From: Purshia tridentata
Taxonomy: Eukaryota; Streptophyta; Magnoliopsida; Rosales; Rosaceae
Direction of reading: 5' to 3'
Assembly: GCA_003254885.1 (NCBI GenBank)
Contig: QANT01009338.1
Location: forward strand, 1-64,000
Length of the DNA: 64,000 bases
The notes below the pieces were generated by a model. It was not told where the DNA came from and did no database searches. It worked only from the letters and a program-made list of their open reading frames with translations. Of this stretch, positions 21,285-32,884 are shown in pieces. The position numbers and the translations under genes are program-made. Numbering within the stretch: position 1 is the stretch's first letter; each line of letters starts with the position of its first letter.

Positions 21285-21400
21285 TGGGGGGAAGCAATCA
21301 ATTCCCTATAACAATGTCTACATAATATCAATCACTTTTATGTAATTCTAATTGGCATTAATTGTAATCCATCTATAGTAGATAGTATTTGCACCTTGTT
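21285..21400 (-). promoter_or_regulatory. Carbonic anhydrase copy 4, shared upstream block
   Basis: Aligns with the upstream blocks of copies 1 and 2 (ggggggaagcaatcaattccctataacaatg in two parts, then aatccatctata). The position that is TATAAATA in copy 1 reads as a poor match here. Confidence 0.4.
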
Positions 21401-21631
21401 TTTTTTCTTGTTAGTGGAAAGCTTTGAAGTTTCATGAGCTAATTCAGATCAGGACACCTATATATCCATACAAAACTACTAAAACCTAGCTCTACCCTCT
21501 ACTCTACCCAGTCAGGCCCTTATCTCTCTCTCTCTCTCTCTCTCTCTCTAACACTACTAGTACGGAGATTTGTGTACTATATTTAGACATGAGATTTGCT
21601 AGAGTTTTTGTGTTGAATTAAACATCCTCCT

Positions 21632-21735
21632 CACAATCAAATCCCTATAATAATGTCCATGCATGTAATACTAATTTACCTTTCTTGGCATTGTAGCCCC
21701 TTTATATTAGATGCTAATTATAGACATCAGAATTT
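21632..21735 (-). promoter_or_regulatory. Orphan copy of the carbonic anhydrase upstream block
   Basis: caatcaaatccctataataa, acctttcttggcattgtag and tatattagatgctaattata match the promoter block of copies 1 and 2, but no carbonic anhydrase exon 1 lies to its left before copy 4's own promoter. The phrase gaattaaacatcctcct also occurs on both sides (21616 and 21756), so a small local duplication is likely. Confidence 0.5.
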
Positions 21736-21863
21736 TATTTGGTAGAATTCTTTATTTGAATTAAACATCCTCCTTAATTAGTCCGTTCAATCAGTGCTGT
21801 AACAGAGACAGCGAAAAATTTGACAATGACATGGTGTGGTTGGCAGCTCTTGTAATTGTCTTG

Positions 21864-21902
21864 CAGGTAATCTGCTCCTTCAATAAAACAGAACAATATG
21901 TG
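21864..21902 (+). pseudogene. RZPF34 exon 4 remnant, unit 5
   Basis: caggtaatctgctcctt and acagaacaatatgtgag align with acceptor, exon 4 and donor of RZPF34 (caggtcatctgctcctt, acagaacaagatgtaag). The match is short and imperfect (about three quarters of positions), but it stands on the expected side of the fifth carbonic anhydrase unit. Confidence 0.45.
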
Positions 21903-22132
21903 AGTCAACTCCTTTTCAGAAACTACATGGATATGCGTATGATCTTTTCTCATTATATAGTATATGGGCTTCCTTCTTGTCACCAGAAGCAATTAGATTA
22001 CAAATCGAGTAATGCTACATGAACTACATTTATGGATCCAACATTGTAGTCCATGAATGTATAGTTTTATCGTTACAATGAACTTGATCTCTGACCACAT
22101 TGTCAGTTGTGTTTCTCCCTTGCGCTTTCGTC

Positions 22133-23729
22133 TTATGCTTGGATCTTTCGACCATTGAATGGTTGCACTGGCCTTGCATTCATTTCTGCATACTGCAGTT
22201 AATTTTAAGAACCAAATTAAGTCATAAACGTTGCAGTCGAACATTCTTATACGCATGTGTGTTTGAAGTAAGAAGAACAAAGGACAGATTAACATAAATC
22301 CTATGTAAAGCAGGCCACTTACATCAAACACGGCCTGTCGAAGTAGGTCTATTTGTTCCTTTAAAACGGTGCCAAATTGGAAGTGGAAGACAATTAATAT
22401 GAACATTAATTATTGAGATTTTCATTCACAAGTAGTACTTTACCCGTTTGTTGATGATCCAAATAACACCTTCAGAACATGGAGGAATGGTGAGTGAGCC
22501 CATGTATTTGTAGTAGTTGTTGAATCTAAATTTTATTATTTCTGCAGGATCAATCACCCCAATGCTTCTCTCTTTCTTTTTATCAGTCATGGATAGTACA
22601 TCCCTCATCAACTGAGATATATTCATCAAAACTAGCTACCATCATGTACTAGTAACAGACTTATGTGTACAATTATACATGCCTATATAGGAATTAAGGG
22701 TTCATGAAGTAATTTCATCACCTTAGAGAGGAACGCATCTGGCAGTCCAATCAGGTAGAACACTCCAAAAACAGCAATGTTGTTGTTTCTCGCTTTCGGA
22801 TCCCAACTTTGATACACCATGTGCAGCTCCATGGCATACCTGTAACACAGAAATGTGTACAGAAATGACTCGTTTCATATAAGAAGAAAAAAAACTTCGT
22901 GTACACGTGTTAGACGGTAGTTCACTAATAGGTCATTACATGAAATGAGCCAAACAATGTTTTTTGTTAATTATAAATTGTGCATGTATGCATTGGAGAG
23001 AGAGGGAGAGAGGGACCTTCTGTCGTTGATGGAATGCTCGGAGGGTGAGTGCCAGTGACATTGTTGTAGGAGATACTGAGTGCCATTGATCTCAACTGAT
23101 CCGGCGCGTAGTATTAATTAACAGCAAATATTTATGTTAACTTTAGGGAGCTGAAGGACGTAGGCCCCCAACAAGTGAGGTTAAATCCAACGATTTGACT
23201 AGGACGCGTGACACGTAATCATTATTCAAGGTGAAGATAAAATCACATACATTTTACTCATCCAAAATAGTTAAGTTGGGAACAATATGATCAGTCGGTG
23301 CATAGTTTGGAGGGGGGGAACTTACTTGAATATCATGGCCTCTGTTCTGGAGAGTGGCATTAGAAGGCTTGTAATTCCTATTTAGCTACCCCAAGCTTGG
23401 CACTAATTGAACTTTCTTATTTGATAAATCTATAGTAGATTGCATGCTTCCATTCTTTCTTGATATCTCCCCACTGAGCTGGCCCCTTGTTGCTCCCCTC
23501 AATATGGTCAAATTCTCTCTCATCCTCTGCACATGCAATGCAATATCTATAATATGTATGATTCTCACATTATAATATCATTACCCAGATCAAACAAAAC
23601 TTAAGAACATGTATTTTCATTCTGCCTACCAGCTTCTTGAGCTGTGACTGATATTGTCAAATGTGTGAATAAAACTACATTAAGGAATAGAAAACAAGAA
23701 ATGTAGATGGGTTTGCTTTGATGCTTCAT
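22133..23729 (-). pseudogene. Alpha carbonic anhydrase pseudogene, copy 5
   Basis: All seven exons can be traced, but the gene is broken. Exon 1 (start at 23729, hydrophobic signal region) looks whole. Exon 2 has lost bases after KKEWK, shifting frame, and has a stop after LVPSLG. Exon 3 lacks its first third, including IKWEGDA, but keeps HWHSPSEH. Exon 4 reads ELHMVYQS, with Tyr where the other copies have His. Exon 5 keeps YKYMGSLTIPPCSEGV. The exon 6 acceptor is AA where AG is expected. Exon 7 ends GRKIQA. It is more diverged from copies 1, 2 and 4 than they are from one another, so it is an older duplicate. Confidence 0.85.
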
Positions 23730-24055
23730 GTTCTACTGGCTGCAGAGAGTTGCAGTAATAGTACTAATACCAGTTGCGGCAGGTGATGGGAGAAAACCAC
23801 TTAGCTGATAGTCTGACAAAGGGGTTTTTGATTGGTGTATATATACACACATATCACTACAAAGGCAGAGGGGCAGAGAGAGCTTCAAATATTGCAAAGA
23901 CAGATTGAGACTGCAAGTTTTGAGTTTGCTACTAAAGAAATATTGCATGCTTAATTTGGTCTAAATTTCATGAAGCCACACATGTAAAAGGAAAATTTCA
24001 CAAACCAAGGATACAGTTTGGTTTATATTTCATTGGAAACTTGAAACTCTTGCAC

Positions 24056-24080
24056 ACATATATATATATATATATATATT
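24056..24080. repeat. (TA)n microsatellite
   Basis: About eleven TA repeats preceded by cacaca. Plain dinucleotide repeat. Confidence 0.9.
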
Positions 24081-25698
24081 TTGTTCCAACCTTCTGGCAG
24101 CCTGTGATCCACAATTGATGTGGATGTGTGTAACTCTGTTTGAGCCAATCTAATAGATTGCGGGCTCATATTTTTCATATGGAATCATTACCTATTTATT
24201 ATAAAAGAGGTTGGGTGGGTTAGGCTACAAAGTCTTCATGCCCAAAATATGCAAGAGTACTATCTCCAAGCCAATGTTAATTGTTTCCCTAAAACTAACA
24301 CATTACTCGTGATCACCTACCAACTGAGCTAGAGAGTTGGCATGAAATTTAAGAAGAAAACCAGCTTAATTCTTAGAACAGTTTTGTTTAAATTATATAT
24401 AATTCTAATTTTTGGTTTTTTTATTTTATTTTGATATATGGTATGAGAGAAAATTACAGAGAAGAACAATATACGAACTACGTGACTAATTAGGACAAGA
24501 AAGCTTGAGGGTCATGCCCAAGTAAATCAACTGTACCCATCAACCGAAAAAATTAGCTTCACGAAACACAAGTACTTTGCTATGCTAAAGTGAATTAATG
24601 AAATAGACTTTAAAATAGGATTTAATTAAGAGCTCTAAGAAAGAAAAAGCCACAGCAACAACCACAACCGCCATTGCTATCGTCGTCATTAGCTACCACC
24701 ATTGAGGCCGCCACGACCACCACCTCTCTATCATGCATTATTATTAATTAGGATATACTGTATACACTTTTGAAATACTTCATTTAAATTTCTTTTAAAT
24801 AATTAAATAGTAGGATCATCTGTTTTTTTCATAGAAAAATAGTCGGATAACTGTGAGTAGTACTTGAAAAAGAGGAGGAGATCTTGACGGGACCAGACAT
24901 TAATATCTTGATCATTGATTCTCTTGAAATGGAGTCCCTACTCTTTTTTTTTTTTCTTTTTTTTTCTCAGATTCGTCACTCCACGTCATTTGCCGCAACA
25001 ATTTGGCCGTGACCATTTTCCTATTTTTGAAGCACAAATACAATTTGGTTTCGAACCTCTTCCAAAAAAAAGGTGAAATTTGAGTGAAAAATCCAGCTCC
25101 CATTATGTGCCTAACTAACAATCAGTCGTTACTATTGGAACTGTAGCAATATGATAATGTTGTTTCAGTCAAAGAGATGGGACCTAACAAGTAATAAGAG
25201 TCAAAAAGTGATCGAACCTACGTATAATTAGTGGGCCGATGAGGCACGAGCAAATTCAATGGTACGTACTCCAATGATTCCATCAAGAATTATATATTAA
25301 CATTATCCAAAGCCGATTCTCATTTATTCTAAAAAAAATTCAAAGTTTTTGTATGTGGGTATTTTTTGTCAAAAGCTAGCTCATTGAACCCTAGGAAGCT
25401 AAAAGATGTTGGGCATAGGTGCATTTTAAAATCCTTTAACCGAAGCGTGAATGGGGCCAAATCCAAAGTGTGTTGTAGAGGCCTACAGGTATTCTTCTAC
25501 TTTACATGTTGGAGAGGAAAGGAATATGAATACAAACTCCTTTCTAACATAAATATTCAACAATCAACACGCATTTTCTCTTCCTCATCACTCTTCATCA
25601 CCATACGACAAGCACGTACATGCATGTATAGTGTGTCTATATGTAGGAGTACTTATGAAGAAAACCAGCAAGGTGATCGTACGTACGCGGTACACATG

Positions 25699-25860
25699 CA
25701 CTATCAGAAAAAAGGGCTTTTGCGACAAATGTGATTCGTCACACATAAGTTTTGCTACACATAGTCGTCACACGTGGATGAACATAGACGAGTGAAAACT
25801 ATTGAGGTGTGAGATTCATTACAAGAATGACACTAATCAATGATTATTCATCACTTAGGG
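25699..25860. mobile_element. Possible CACTA (En/Spm-like) transposon end
   Basis: CACTATCAGAAAAAAGGGCT followed by tttgcgacaaatgtgattcg resembles the end of plant CACTA elements (CACTACAAGAAAAA...GGGCTTTTGCGAC), whose subterminal repeats often contain GCGAC/GTCGC. No matching opposite end or transposase was found, so only a solitary or degraded end is proposed. Confidence 0.4.
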
Positions 25861-27000
25861 CAGAGCAACATAATTAAACCTAATTTACATTGAGTTACTT
25901 TCTTGATTTTCTCTTATGACCGGAAAAAAGACAAAAGATGTTTAATGAAATGTTTCAATTATAAGTTAAGAAGAGGCATCATGTCCTCGCAAAGATAAAT
26001 TTCTCTATTTATTACTTACGTCCATCTTGGCCACTAACACTAGCATTTCTTTGGTAATGCAGAAAGAAATTAACAAGGCTCTTAATTAATTGCTTAGGTT
26101 TAGTTAATGTGCCAAACCGAGCTAAAACTAAGCCAAAAACTATTAACCCTTTGGAGATTCTGGAATTGAAGCCATGCGCAGCTAGCTAGTGACGTAGGAG
26201 TATATACCAAACTCCTCATCATGTAGAGCAAAATAATAAAAGAATAAAAAAAAGTAATCAAAGGTGGCATAATGAAAAGCACAATTAAACGGGACATGTA
26301 GGGCATTTGCTTTTTTCAGATGAACAGATTAGGGCATTTGAAAAATGAAAAATAAAGCATGCAGTTTAATTATGTCCTGCGTAATTTCTGATGCCAAGTC
26401 TCTCTTTTACTTAGTAGGACCCCCATGTCGAAGAAAAAGGGAAGGACAGAAACATCAATTTGTTCCCGGATCCGCAGGATGAGGACCATGCCATCCCTAT
26501 AATAGCCGGGGTATTCTACCGTGGTAGAAATTTTCGGCCGATTATAATACTGTCAACTGGTGTTATTAAGTCATCATGTGCTATAATATAGGTGAATGAC
26601 AAATTTTTACTCTTAGAATACAATATTAATTAACAACATTATGTGATGGTGTTACAAACTTTACAAAACTTACTCGTACTGTAGACACTGGGTTTGATTA
26701 ACCAATCAGAGATTCATATATAACTGGATATAAAAGCTCAAGAAAAGGTTTAGAAAAAAACAAAGGATCACTGTATTTATGCAGCTCAATTCATGCATTA
26801 ATGTTTGAAAAAATAATAGCAATGACTCAGCCAAAGAAAAAGATGTATTCAGGCCAGAAGAAAAAAGAAGAAAAAGATGTAATAGTTTTGTCAGATAGTA
26901 CATATACTTTCTTGTTGATGATATAAAGCACCCCATTGTCAAGTTTGTTAATTTAAGGAACATAATATTGTGATATGCTAGGTTTTAAGGTGTCGCATAT

Positions 27001-27267
27001 TTTCTAAAAGAAAAGAAGGTTTGGTCAGCAGGTTCGTCTGATCTTTGTTTCCACACCAAGGAAAGAAGCTATCTAATTGGGGTACTTTTTTTTTTTTAAT
27101 TTTAATTAAACAAAAGTATTATTAGTTTTAAATTTTCTAAAAGAAAAGAAGGTTTGGTCAGCAGGTCAAGTTCATCTGATCTTTGTTTGCACACCAAGGA
27201 AAGAAGCTATCTAATTGGGGTACTTTTTTTTTTTAATTTTAATTAAACAAAAATATTATTAGTTTTA
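27001..27267. repeat. Tandem duplication, unit about 133 bp
   Basis: 27001-27133 and 27134-27267 are about 95 percent alike by eye (tttctaaaagaaaagaaggt, caccaaggaaagaagctatc and aattttaattaaacaaaa in both). No coding content. Confidence 0.9.
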
Positions 27268-28562
27268 TAATTAGGGTTGACATGAACCGAGATAAATCTA
27301 AAAAATAAAGCCTTCTATGGATCATTCTATGTATCTTAGTTAGATATAACATAATACATAAAGTATATAAGAATTTGATCAAATATAAGATCGAGTCCTT
27401 AACATTTGGGGCGGCCTAACTCAATTGCCTCATTCAACGTACCTTAGAGCCAGCCCGGTCAATCATTGCCTTAAGAAGAAGAAAAAAGATGAAATGGCCG
27501 AGCTTCAAATTGGTGCTGTGACTTTATAAAATGTGGTGAAAGCCAGCTGCATATATGAGCTGATCGAGTACTGGGGCAGTGCACAGACAAGCTTAACCCT
27601 GTGTTTGGAGAGTAAGAAAGTCAAAAAAGCCCGTCTCACACACCACCAGTCACCAGATACAATTAAACTTCTTACCTAATTACTTTCCATAATGCATGTC
27701 CAATTACCTAGTGCCATGTCAGCAGAGTAGTCCATATACGACTAACTAGTCCATCTTGCTGCTTGAAAATTTGTATCATAAAAAAAGCAGTATTTGGAGT
27801 GCAATTTTGCTCATCATGTTTAATTATTGTCACCTATTACCGTTTCTACTTGAGCATTTAGTTATATTAATTATTACCGCCTAAAGTGTTCACCCAATTA
27901 AACATCTTTCAAGAAAAAAAGCTAATTGGAAGTTTGTTCTCAGCTTATAAATTCACTTAAAAGGAAAAGTTGTAAATAAAATAAAATAAAATAAAAATCT
28001 TGCTTTATAAGTCATTATGTAAAGTCTCACATTTTTTTGTGATGAGATCTTTCTCATGCATTACTTAAGCTGAACAATTCTTATTAGGTGATGTGAGAAC
28101 ACGTGTAATCGTTAAACGCAACATGTGAATAGTTTGCTTTGATAGACTGATACTATAAAAGAATTTAGACATATATTTCAAAACTAATTAGCAATAGAAA
28201 AAATATTTCAAATCTTTATAATCCGTTATGTAAGACCATACATTCTTCCGAAGTAGGATCTTCCTCTCAACAAAAAGAGTATGATATATCAAACGATCGA
28301 ATTTCCTATTTTGGAATTTTTTAATATATGTCAACATTGTTAACGACAATTGATGTGTCAGTGTGTTACAAAAGACATTGAGTACTCTAAGTGCAAAATG
28401 ACTGCATGCAGTCTTCATGCCTAGCAAATTAAAACAATTTGGGGACCGTTTTCTCGAGAGCAGGCGGATTCTCAAAGTGAACAGTATCTCTTCTCTCTTT
28501 TGTCTCTGTTTCTTTTCCTTTTACCTCCATTAAGTGAATCCCAAAAGTCTTATAACAATGAT

Positions 28563-28570
28563 TATAAAAG
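28563..28570 (+). promoter_or_regulatory. TATA box of pectate lyase gene
   Basis: TATAAAAG lies 175 bp before the ATG; a start near 28.6 kb would leave a leader of about 140 nt. Confidence 0.4.
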
Positions 28571-28737
28571 AAAACATGAATGACCCAAATGGATCAAAAC
28601 AGTAAGAGAGAGGAGTGTGACTGTGAGAGAAGATGCAAGCAACAACCGATTAAGTGACCATCTTCTCCACTCACACGTACACTTCCCAACCCAACTCCAT
28701 TTTCAGGCCAAGCAGAGCTCTAAAAGTTCCCCAAACA

Positions 28738-31470
28738 ATGCTGCGTCGGACCTGCATTGTGCTCATCTCTCTTCTCAGCTCACTTTCTCCTCCAGCTGCT
28801 ACAGCATTCCTCAACCTCACTCTTCCTGGTCAACATCCAAACCCGGATGAAGTTGTTCAAGAAGTTCATAGGTAGACAGCACACCTTGACTCATTTGCTC
28901 TGTTTCTCATACTTAATTTGCAATGTGCTCAACACTTTGTTCCTCATTCTTTTGCAGATCTGAGATATCATTTTCGAAAACTGTTTTCTGTTTTCATAAG
29001 GAAGAAAATTTTGAAAAGAGTTTTCCTTTTTCTGTTTTTTGCAGGAAGGTTAATGCTTCAGTAGTAAGAAGGCAAATGCTGCAAGAAACCCAGAGAGACC
29101 AGTTCTCAGCGTGCCTGACCGGGAACCCGATAGACGATTGCTGGAAATGCGACCCGGACTGGCCCAACAACCGGCAGCGGCTGGCGGACTGCGCAATTGG
29201 GTTCGGGCAGTACGCCGCCGGAGGCAAAGGAGGCGAGTATTACATCGTGACTGATTCTACGGACGACGATGCTGTGAATCCGAGGCCGGGGACGCTGAGA
29301 TACGCGGTGATTCAGGTTGAACCGCTGTGGATTGTGTTCCCTTCCAACATGCTCATCAAGCTCTCCCAAGAGCTCATCTTTAACAGCTTTAAGACGCTTG
29401 ATGGCCGTGGAGCTAATGTCCACATTGTGGGTGGTGGCTGCATTACGCTGCAGTACATTAGCAATGTCATCATCCACAATGTCCATATCCACCATTGTTA
29501 TCCGTCAGGTACGTACTTCTCAATTTCTTTCATCACTTTTGTCTTTACATATTTGCAACATAATGTGTACCACTCATAATTTGGTCGGATTTGGTTCAGT
29601 GGGTTTTTACTTAATTTGCTAGTGATTTTACTCATTTAACTTAATCTAGTTTATTTGAGACTTTAAATTGAATCAATTGAGTCAATTGACTTTAAATTTA
29701 GATTTAAGTTAGATTTATTGGCTATATATATGCAGGCGATGCTAATGTGCGATCAAGCCCAAGCCATTACGGGTTTCGCACGAAATCGGACGGTGATGGA
29801 ATCAGCATCTTTGGGTCCAAGGACATATGGATCGACCACTGCAGCCTATCACACTGCAAGGACGGTCTTGTCGACGCGGTGATGGGGTCCACAGGGATCA
29901 CGATCTCGAACAACTATTTCTCCCACCACAACGAAGTAATGCTATTGGGCCACAGCGACAGTTACTCACCGGACTCGGGCATGCAGGTGACGATAGCGTT
30001 CAACCACTTTGGGGAGGAGCTGGTGCAGCGCATGCCCAGGTGCAGGCGCGGCTACATCCACGTGGTGAACAACGACTTCACGGCGTGGGAGATGTACGCC
30101 ATAGGCGGGAGTGGGAGCCCCACCATAAACAGCCAGGGAAACCGGTACACGGCGCCGTCGAACCGGAACGCCAAGGAGGTGACGAAGCGCGTGGAAACGG
30201 CGGAGGGCGACTGGAAGGGATGGAATTGGCGGTCGGAGGGGGACATAATGGTAAATGGAGCGTTTTTCGTGGCTTCCGGGGAAGGGGTGGAGATCCAGTA
30301 CGAGAAGGCCTACAGTGTGGAGCCCAAGTCTGCTGTGCTCATTGATCAACTCATCATGCACGCTGGTGCTCTTGGAGTTGGTGGAAGGTCTCTTTCTCTT
30401 TTTCTCTCTTTTTACTCTTTTTACTCTTTTTCTTTCTTTACTGCACTTTTTCTCTCTTTTTATTCATTCCCTTTTTCTTTAACTGCCACTAGTTCATGCC
30501 AAAATTTATGGGGCACTGATTTGAGGGTGAGGCTCAAGCTTGAAATTGGAATCTATTTGGTTTGAGGTTGGGCTCATCTTGGGCCTCTACTTTGCTTTAT
30601 CTTTTGTTGACCAACATGGACTTGTAGGATATTGTTTTGCTACCCAAATACCTCTCCACCCATTAAAATGAACCCAAGATGAGAGACACTTGAAATGGGC
30701 TCAATTTATTTAGGTGTGCTTGAAACATAAAGAAATGCTATTCACACTTTCAGTTGATCATTCTAAGCTCATTGAAAATATTGAAATTCAAGCGCCAGAA
30801 TAACAAATTAGGAGTGTGAATAGTAGCTGTCATCTAGATAACCTTTTGATGGTGTTAAATAAACGTAAACACAAGTTAGATTTTATGAAAAATCAACTAT
30901 TAGTTGTTTTTTCATAAAGTCCCGTTGAGTAAAAATGCTTTATGTTGATCCAAGCAGCTCCTATAGTCCCATATGTTTCTTACATGGTTTTAAAGAAAAC
31001 TCTTTCCACACACCTGGATAGTTGAGCTTCTTGCCATGGCACTGTTACTCCCAAACAGATGCACTCTCAAACATACTCTTACTAGTAACTTTTTTTTGTG
31101 ACCAACTTACTAGTAACTTCTTAACTTGTCCTAATTGAACACTTTTTGACTTGAATATTTGCTGAACTAATTGTTCATTAATGTCAAAATCTACTTTCTT
31201 GAATTGAAATGGCAAAAAAAGACCCTCGAAATATGAGCTGCCTAATGCAAATTTTGAATGAGCAGGGACAACAACCTGGGGAAGTGGAACACTGGACCCA
31301 ACAGTGATGGAACAGGTTTAGGGTCAGGCCCTGATTATACGGATGATATGTCTGGAAGCGGCAGCAGCATGCCACTACCACTTTCATCTACCTCCACTCT
31401 CTTCTCCTTTTTTATCTCATTGTCATGCTTGCTATTTTTGTATATTATCCCTGACATGCAGTACTTATAA
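28738..31470 (+). CDS. Pectate lyase, family PL1, with hydrophobic C-terminal tail
   Basis: Four exons (28738-28871, 29045-29508, 29736-30387, 31266-31470) join in frame to 484 residues. A signal peptide of about 23 residues starts MLRRTCIVL. The PL1 core shows [79 protein letters not shown], the catalytic-arginine region [18 protein letters not shown] and [13 protein letters not shown] and DGLVDA carry the calcium-site acids. The enzyme cleaves de-esterified pectin by beta-elimination in the cell wall. The C-terminus is unusual: a Ser-rich stretch ([13 protein letters not shown]) is followed by about 20 hydrophobic residues, as for a GPI anchor signal. The start is the only ATG giving a signal peptide. 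A second in-frame acceptor at 28957/28958 could add 29 residues to exon 2. Confidence 0.93.
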
Positions 31471-32884
31471 TGGAAAATAATCAATGATTTTAATTATCCC
31501 CCATTTATTGATTTATTCGTACCAGCATATCATCAATTAATAATCCTGGAGACTGACATTGAATATTTGCAAAAGAAGCCAGCCAGCCAGCAGCAATCTA
31601 TTTCTCAACATTTGGAACCAAGAGAAAGGAGAAAATATAAGAGAGAACTGGAATAATCTGTTGGCTAGCTTTTGCTTTAGGCTAATAATCTCTATTGTTT
31701 AATTTACTTTTGATTAGGATGAGATGTCTTCTGGAGCATACACATCTAATTAAATTATTCTCCTAATATGGATAAAGGATGATGCAGTTCCCATCTAGTT
31801 CTAATCACTTTTTATATTGAAGTAGTTGATCAACTTTTCTGATCTGTGCTCCCCTGTGTTTGTCTGTGTGTGTGGCTTTGAGCATTTGAGCTTTTGAGCT
31901 TTCTATCCATTCAGTCCTGGATACCAACTTAAATACTAATCTTTGGCCTGGTGGACAGATGGTGATGATGTATTGGTGGTAGGTTTTGATGTCAAATATC
32001 AGCCTCTGAGAATTTAAAACGGGGGTGCGATCCCTTTCTCTTTGTTATAAGCATGCATGTGACGTCTAGTGAGGCTCTTGTTCAGTTCATGTAGGCATAT
32101 ATCTTTCACTCCCATAAACTTAGTTGCTACATGGATAATATTATCTTCTCTGCCTTATGCTTTTTGCTTACGCTTGACCAACTCTTTTGCTCGATCATCA
32201 AGATTACAAGCAGCATATATATTATTGTATTGCATACCTCTCTAATTCAGAACAACTGAGTTGCTAGTTGCATACTCTTATTATTAATTTATATAAAAAA
32301 GTAGGAGTTTGATGGTGTCATATGTTTTTTCTTGACCAATTGAGGGATTTAAGTCACATAATGTGGTTGGCTGGCTGCTGACTTTTACAGTTTTACCCTC
32401 CCAGATTTCATCTCCCGCTGTTGTTGTCCATGCTAGACTCTGTAAAGGCTCGAATTCTCTCATCCTTAAAGATACAATGTGCAACACCAAAGTAATGGAT
32501 TATTTAGATTATTCATGCATACTAAACGTACTTGGTTAAAATCTAGCTAACGGATTTGCGTATTCTGATGGATAGTAACTTACTGTCATGTTTTTACTTG
32601 CAAATGCTATGTATATCCAAAGTTGGCATTGGCCAAAGACTTTCAAGTAGGCATCATCCAATCCTTTAGGAATCAGTAAAAGTTGAACGGATAAATCACT
32701 CACCAGCATATCTAAATTTACGGTTTGTCCCATTCTCACCTTTTATCATTAAACCACTCTACTAAACCTGACATTGGCTACATTTTAGTTACAATCCAAA
32801 TTTCAAGTTGGATCGATGCTTCAGAATCTTTAGCAAGTAATTGCAGCTAAAATTTAATTAAGTTGACAAAAGGAAAAGGCAACA
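31471..32884. other. Intergenic spacer after pectate lyase
   Basis: Includes the presumed 3' untranslated region. No further gene, repeat end or RNA structure was seen in it. Confidence 0.5.

Larger units (their letters stand above)
23760..28560. other. Long intergenic spacer
   Basis: About 4.8 kb with no supported gene. It holds a TA microsatellite near 24.06 kb, an ACC/CCG-rich patch near 24.65-24.73 kb, a CACTA-like end at 25.7 kb, a 16-bp palindrome (TTCTACCGTGGTAGAA at 26514-26529) and a tandem duplication at 27.0 kb. ORFs on both strands here have no recognisable similarity. Confidence 0.5.

Noticed and set aside
24300-24340. tRNA-like D-arm (minus strand TAGCTCAGTTGGTAG)
   Set aside because: No anticodon arm, B box or acceptor pairing follows; a chance A-box match.
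25366-25734. 122-codon ORF running into the CACTA-like end
   Set aside because: Frame is AT-rich spacer without recognisable similarity and overlaps a repeat terminus.
26514-26529. Perfect 16-bp palindrome TTCTACCGTGGTAGAA as an operator
   Set aside because: Isolated in a long gene-free stretch, with nothing nearby to regulate; kept only as a note in the spacer entry.
29106-30361. Antisense and alternate-frame ORFs over the pectate lyase exons
   Set aside because: The sense frame has full PL1 motifs; the others are biased shadows rich in His, Arg and Pro.
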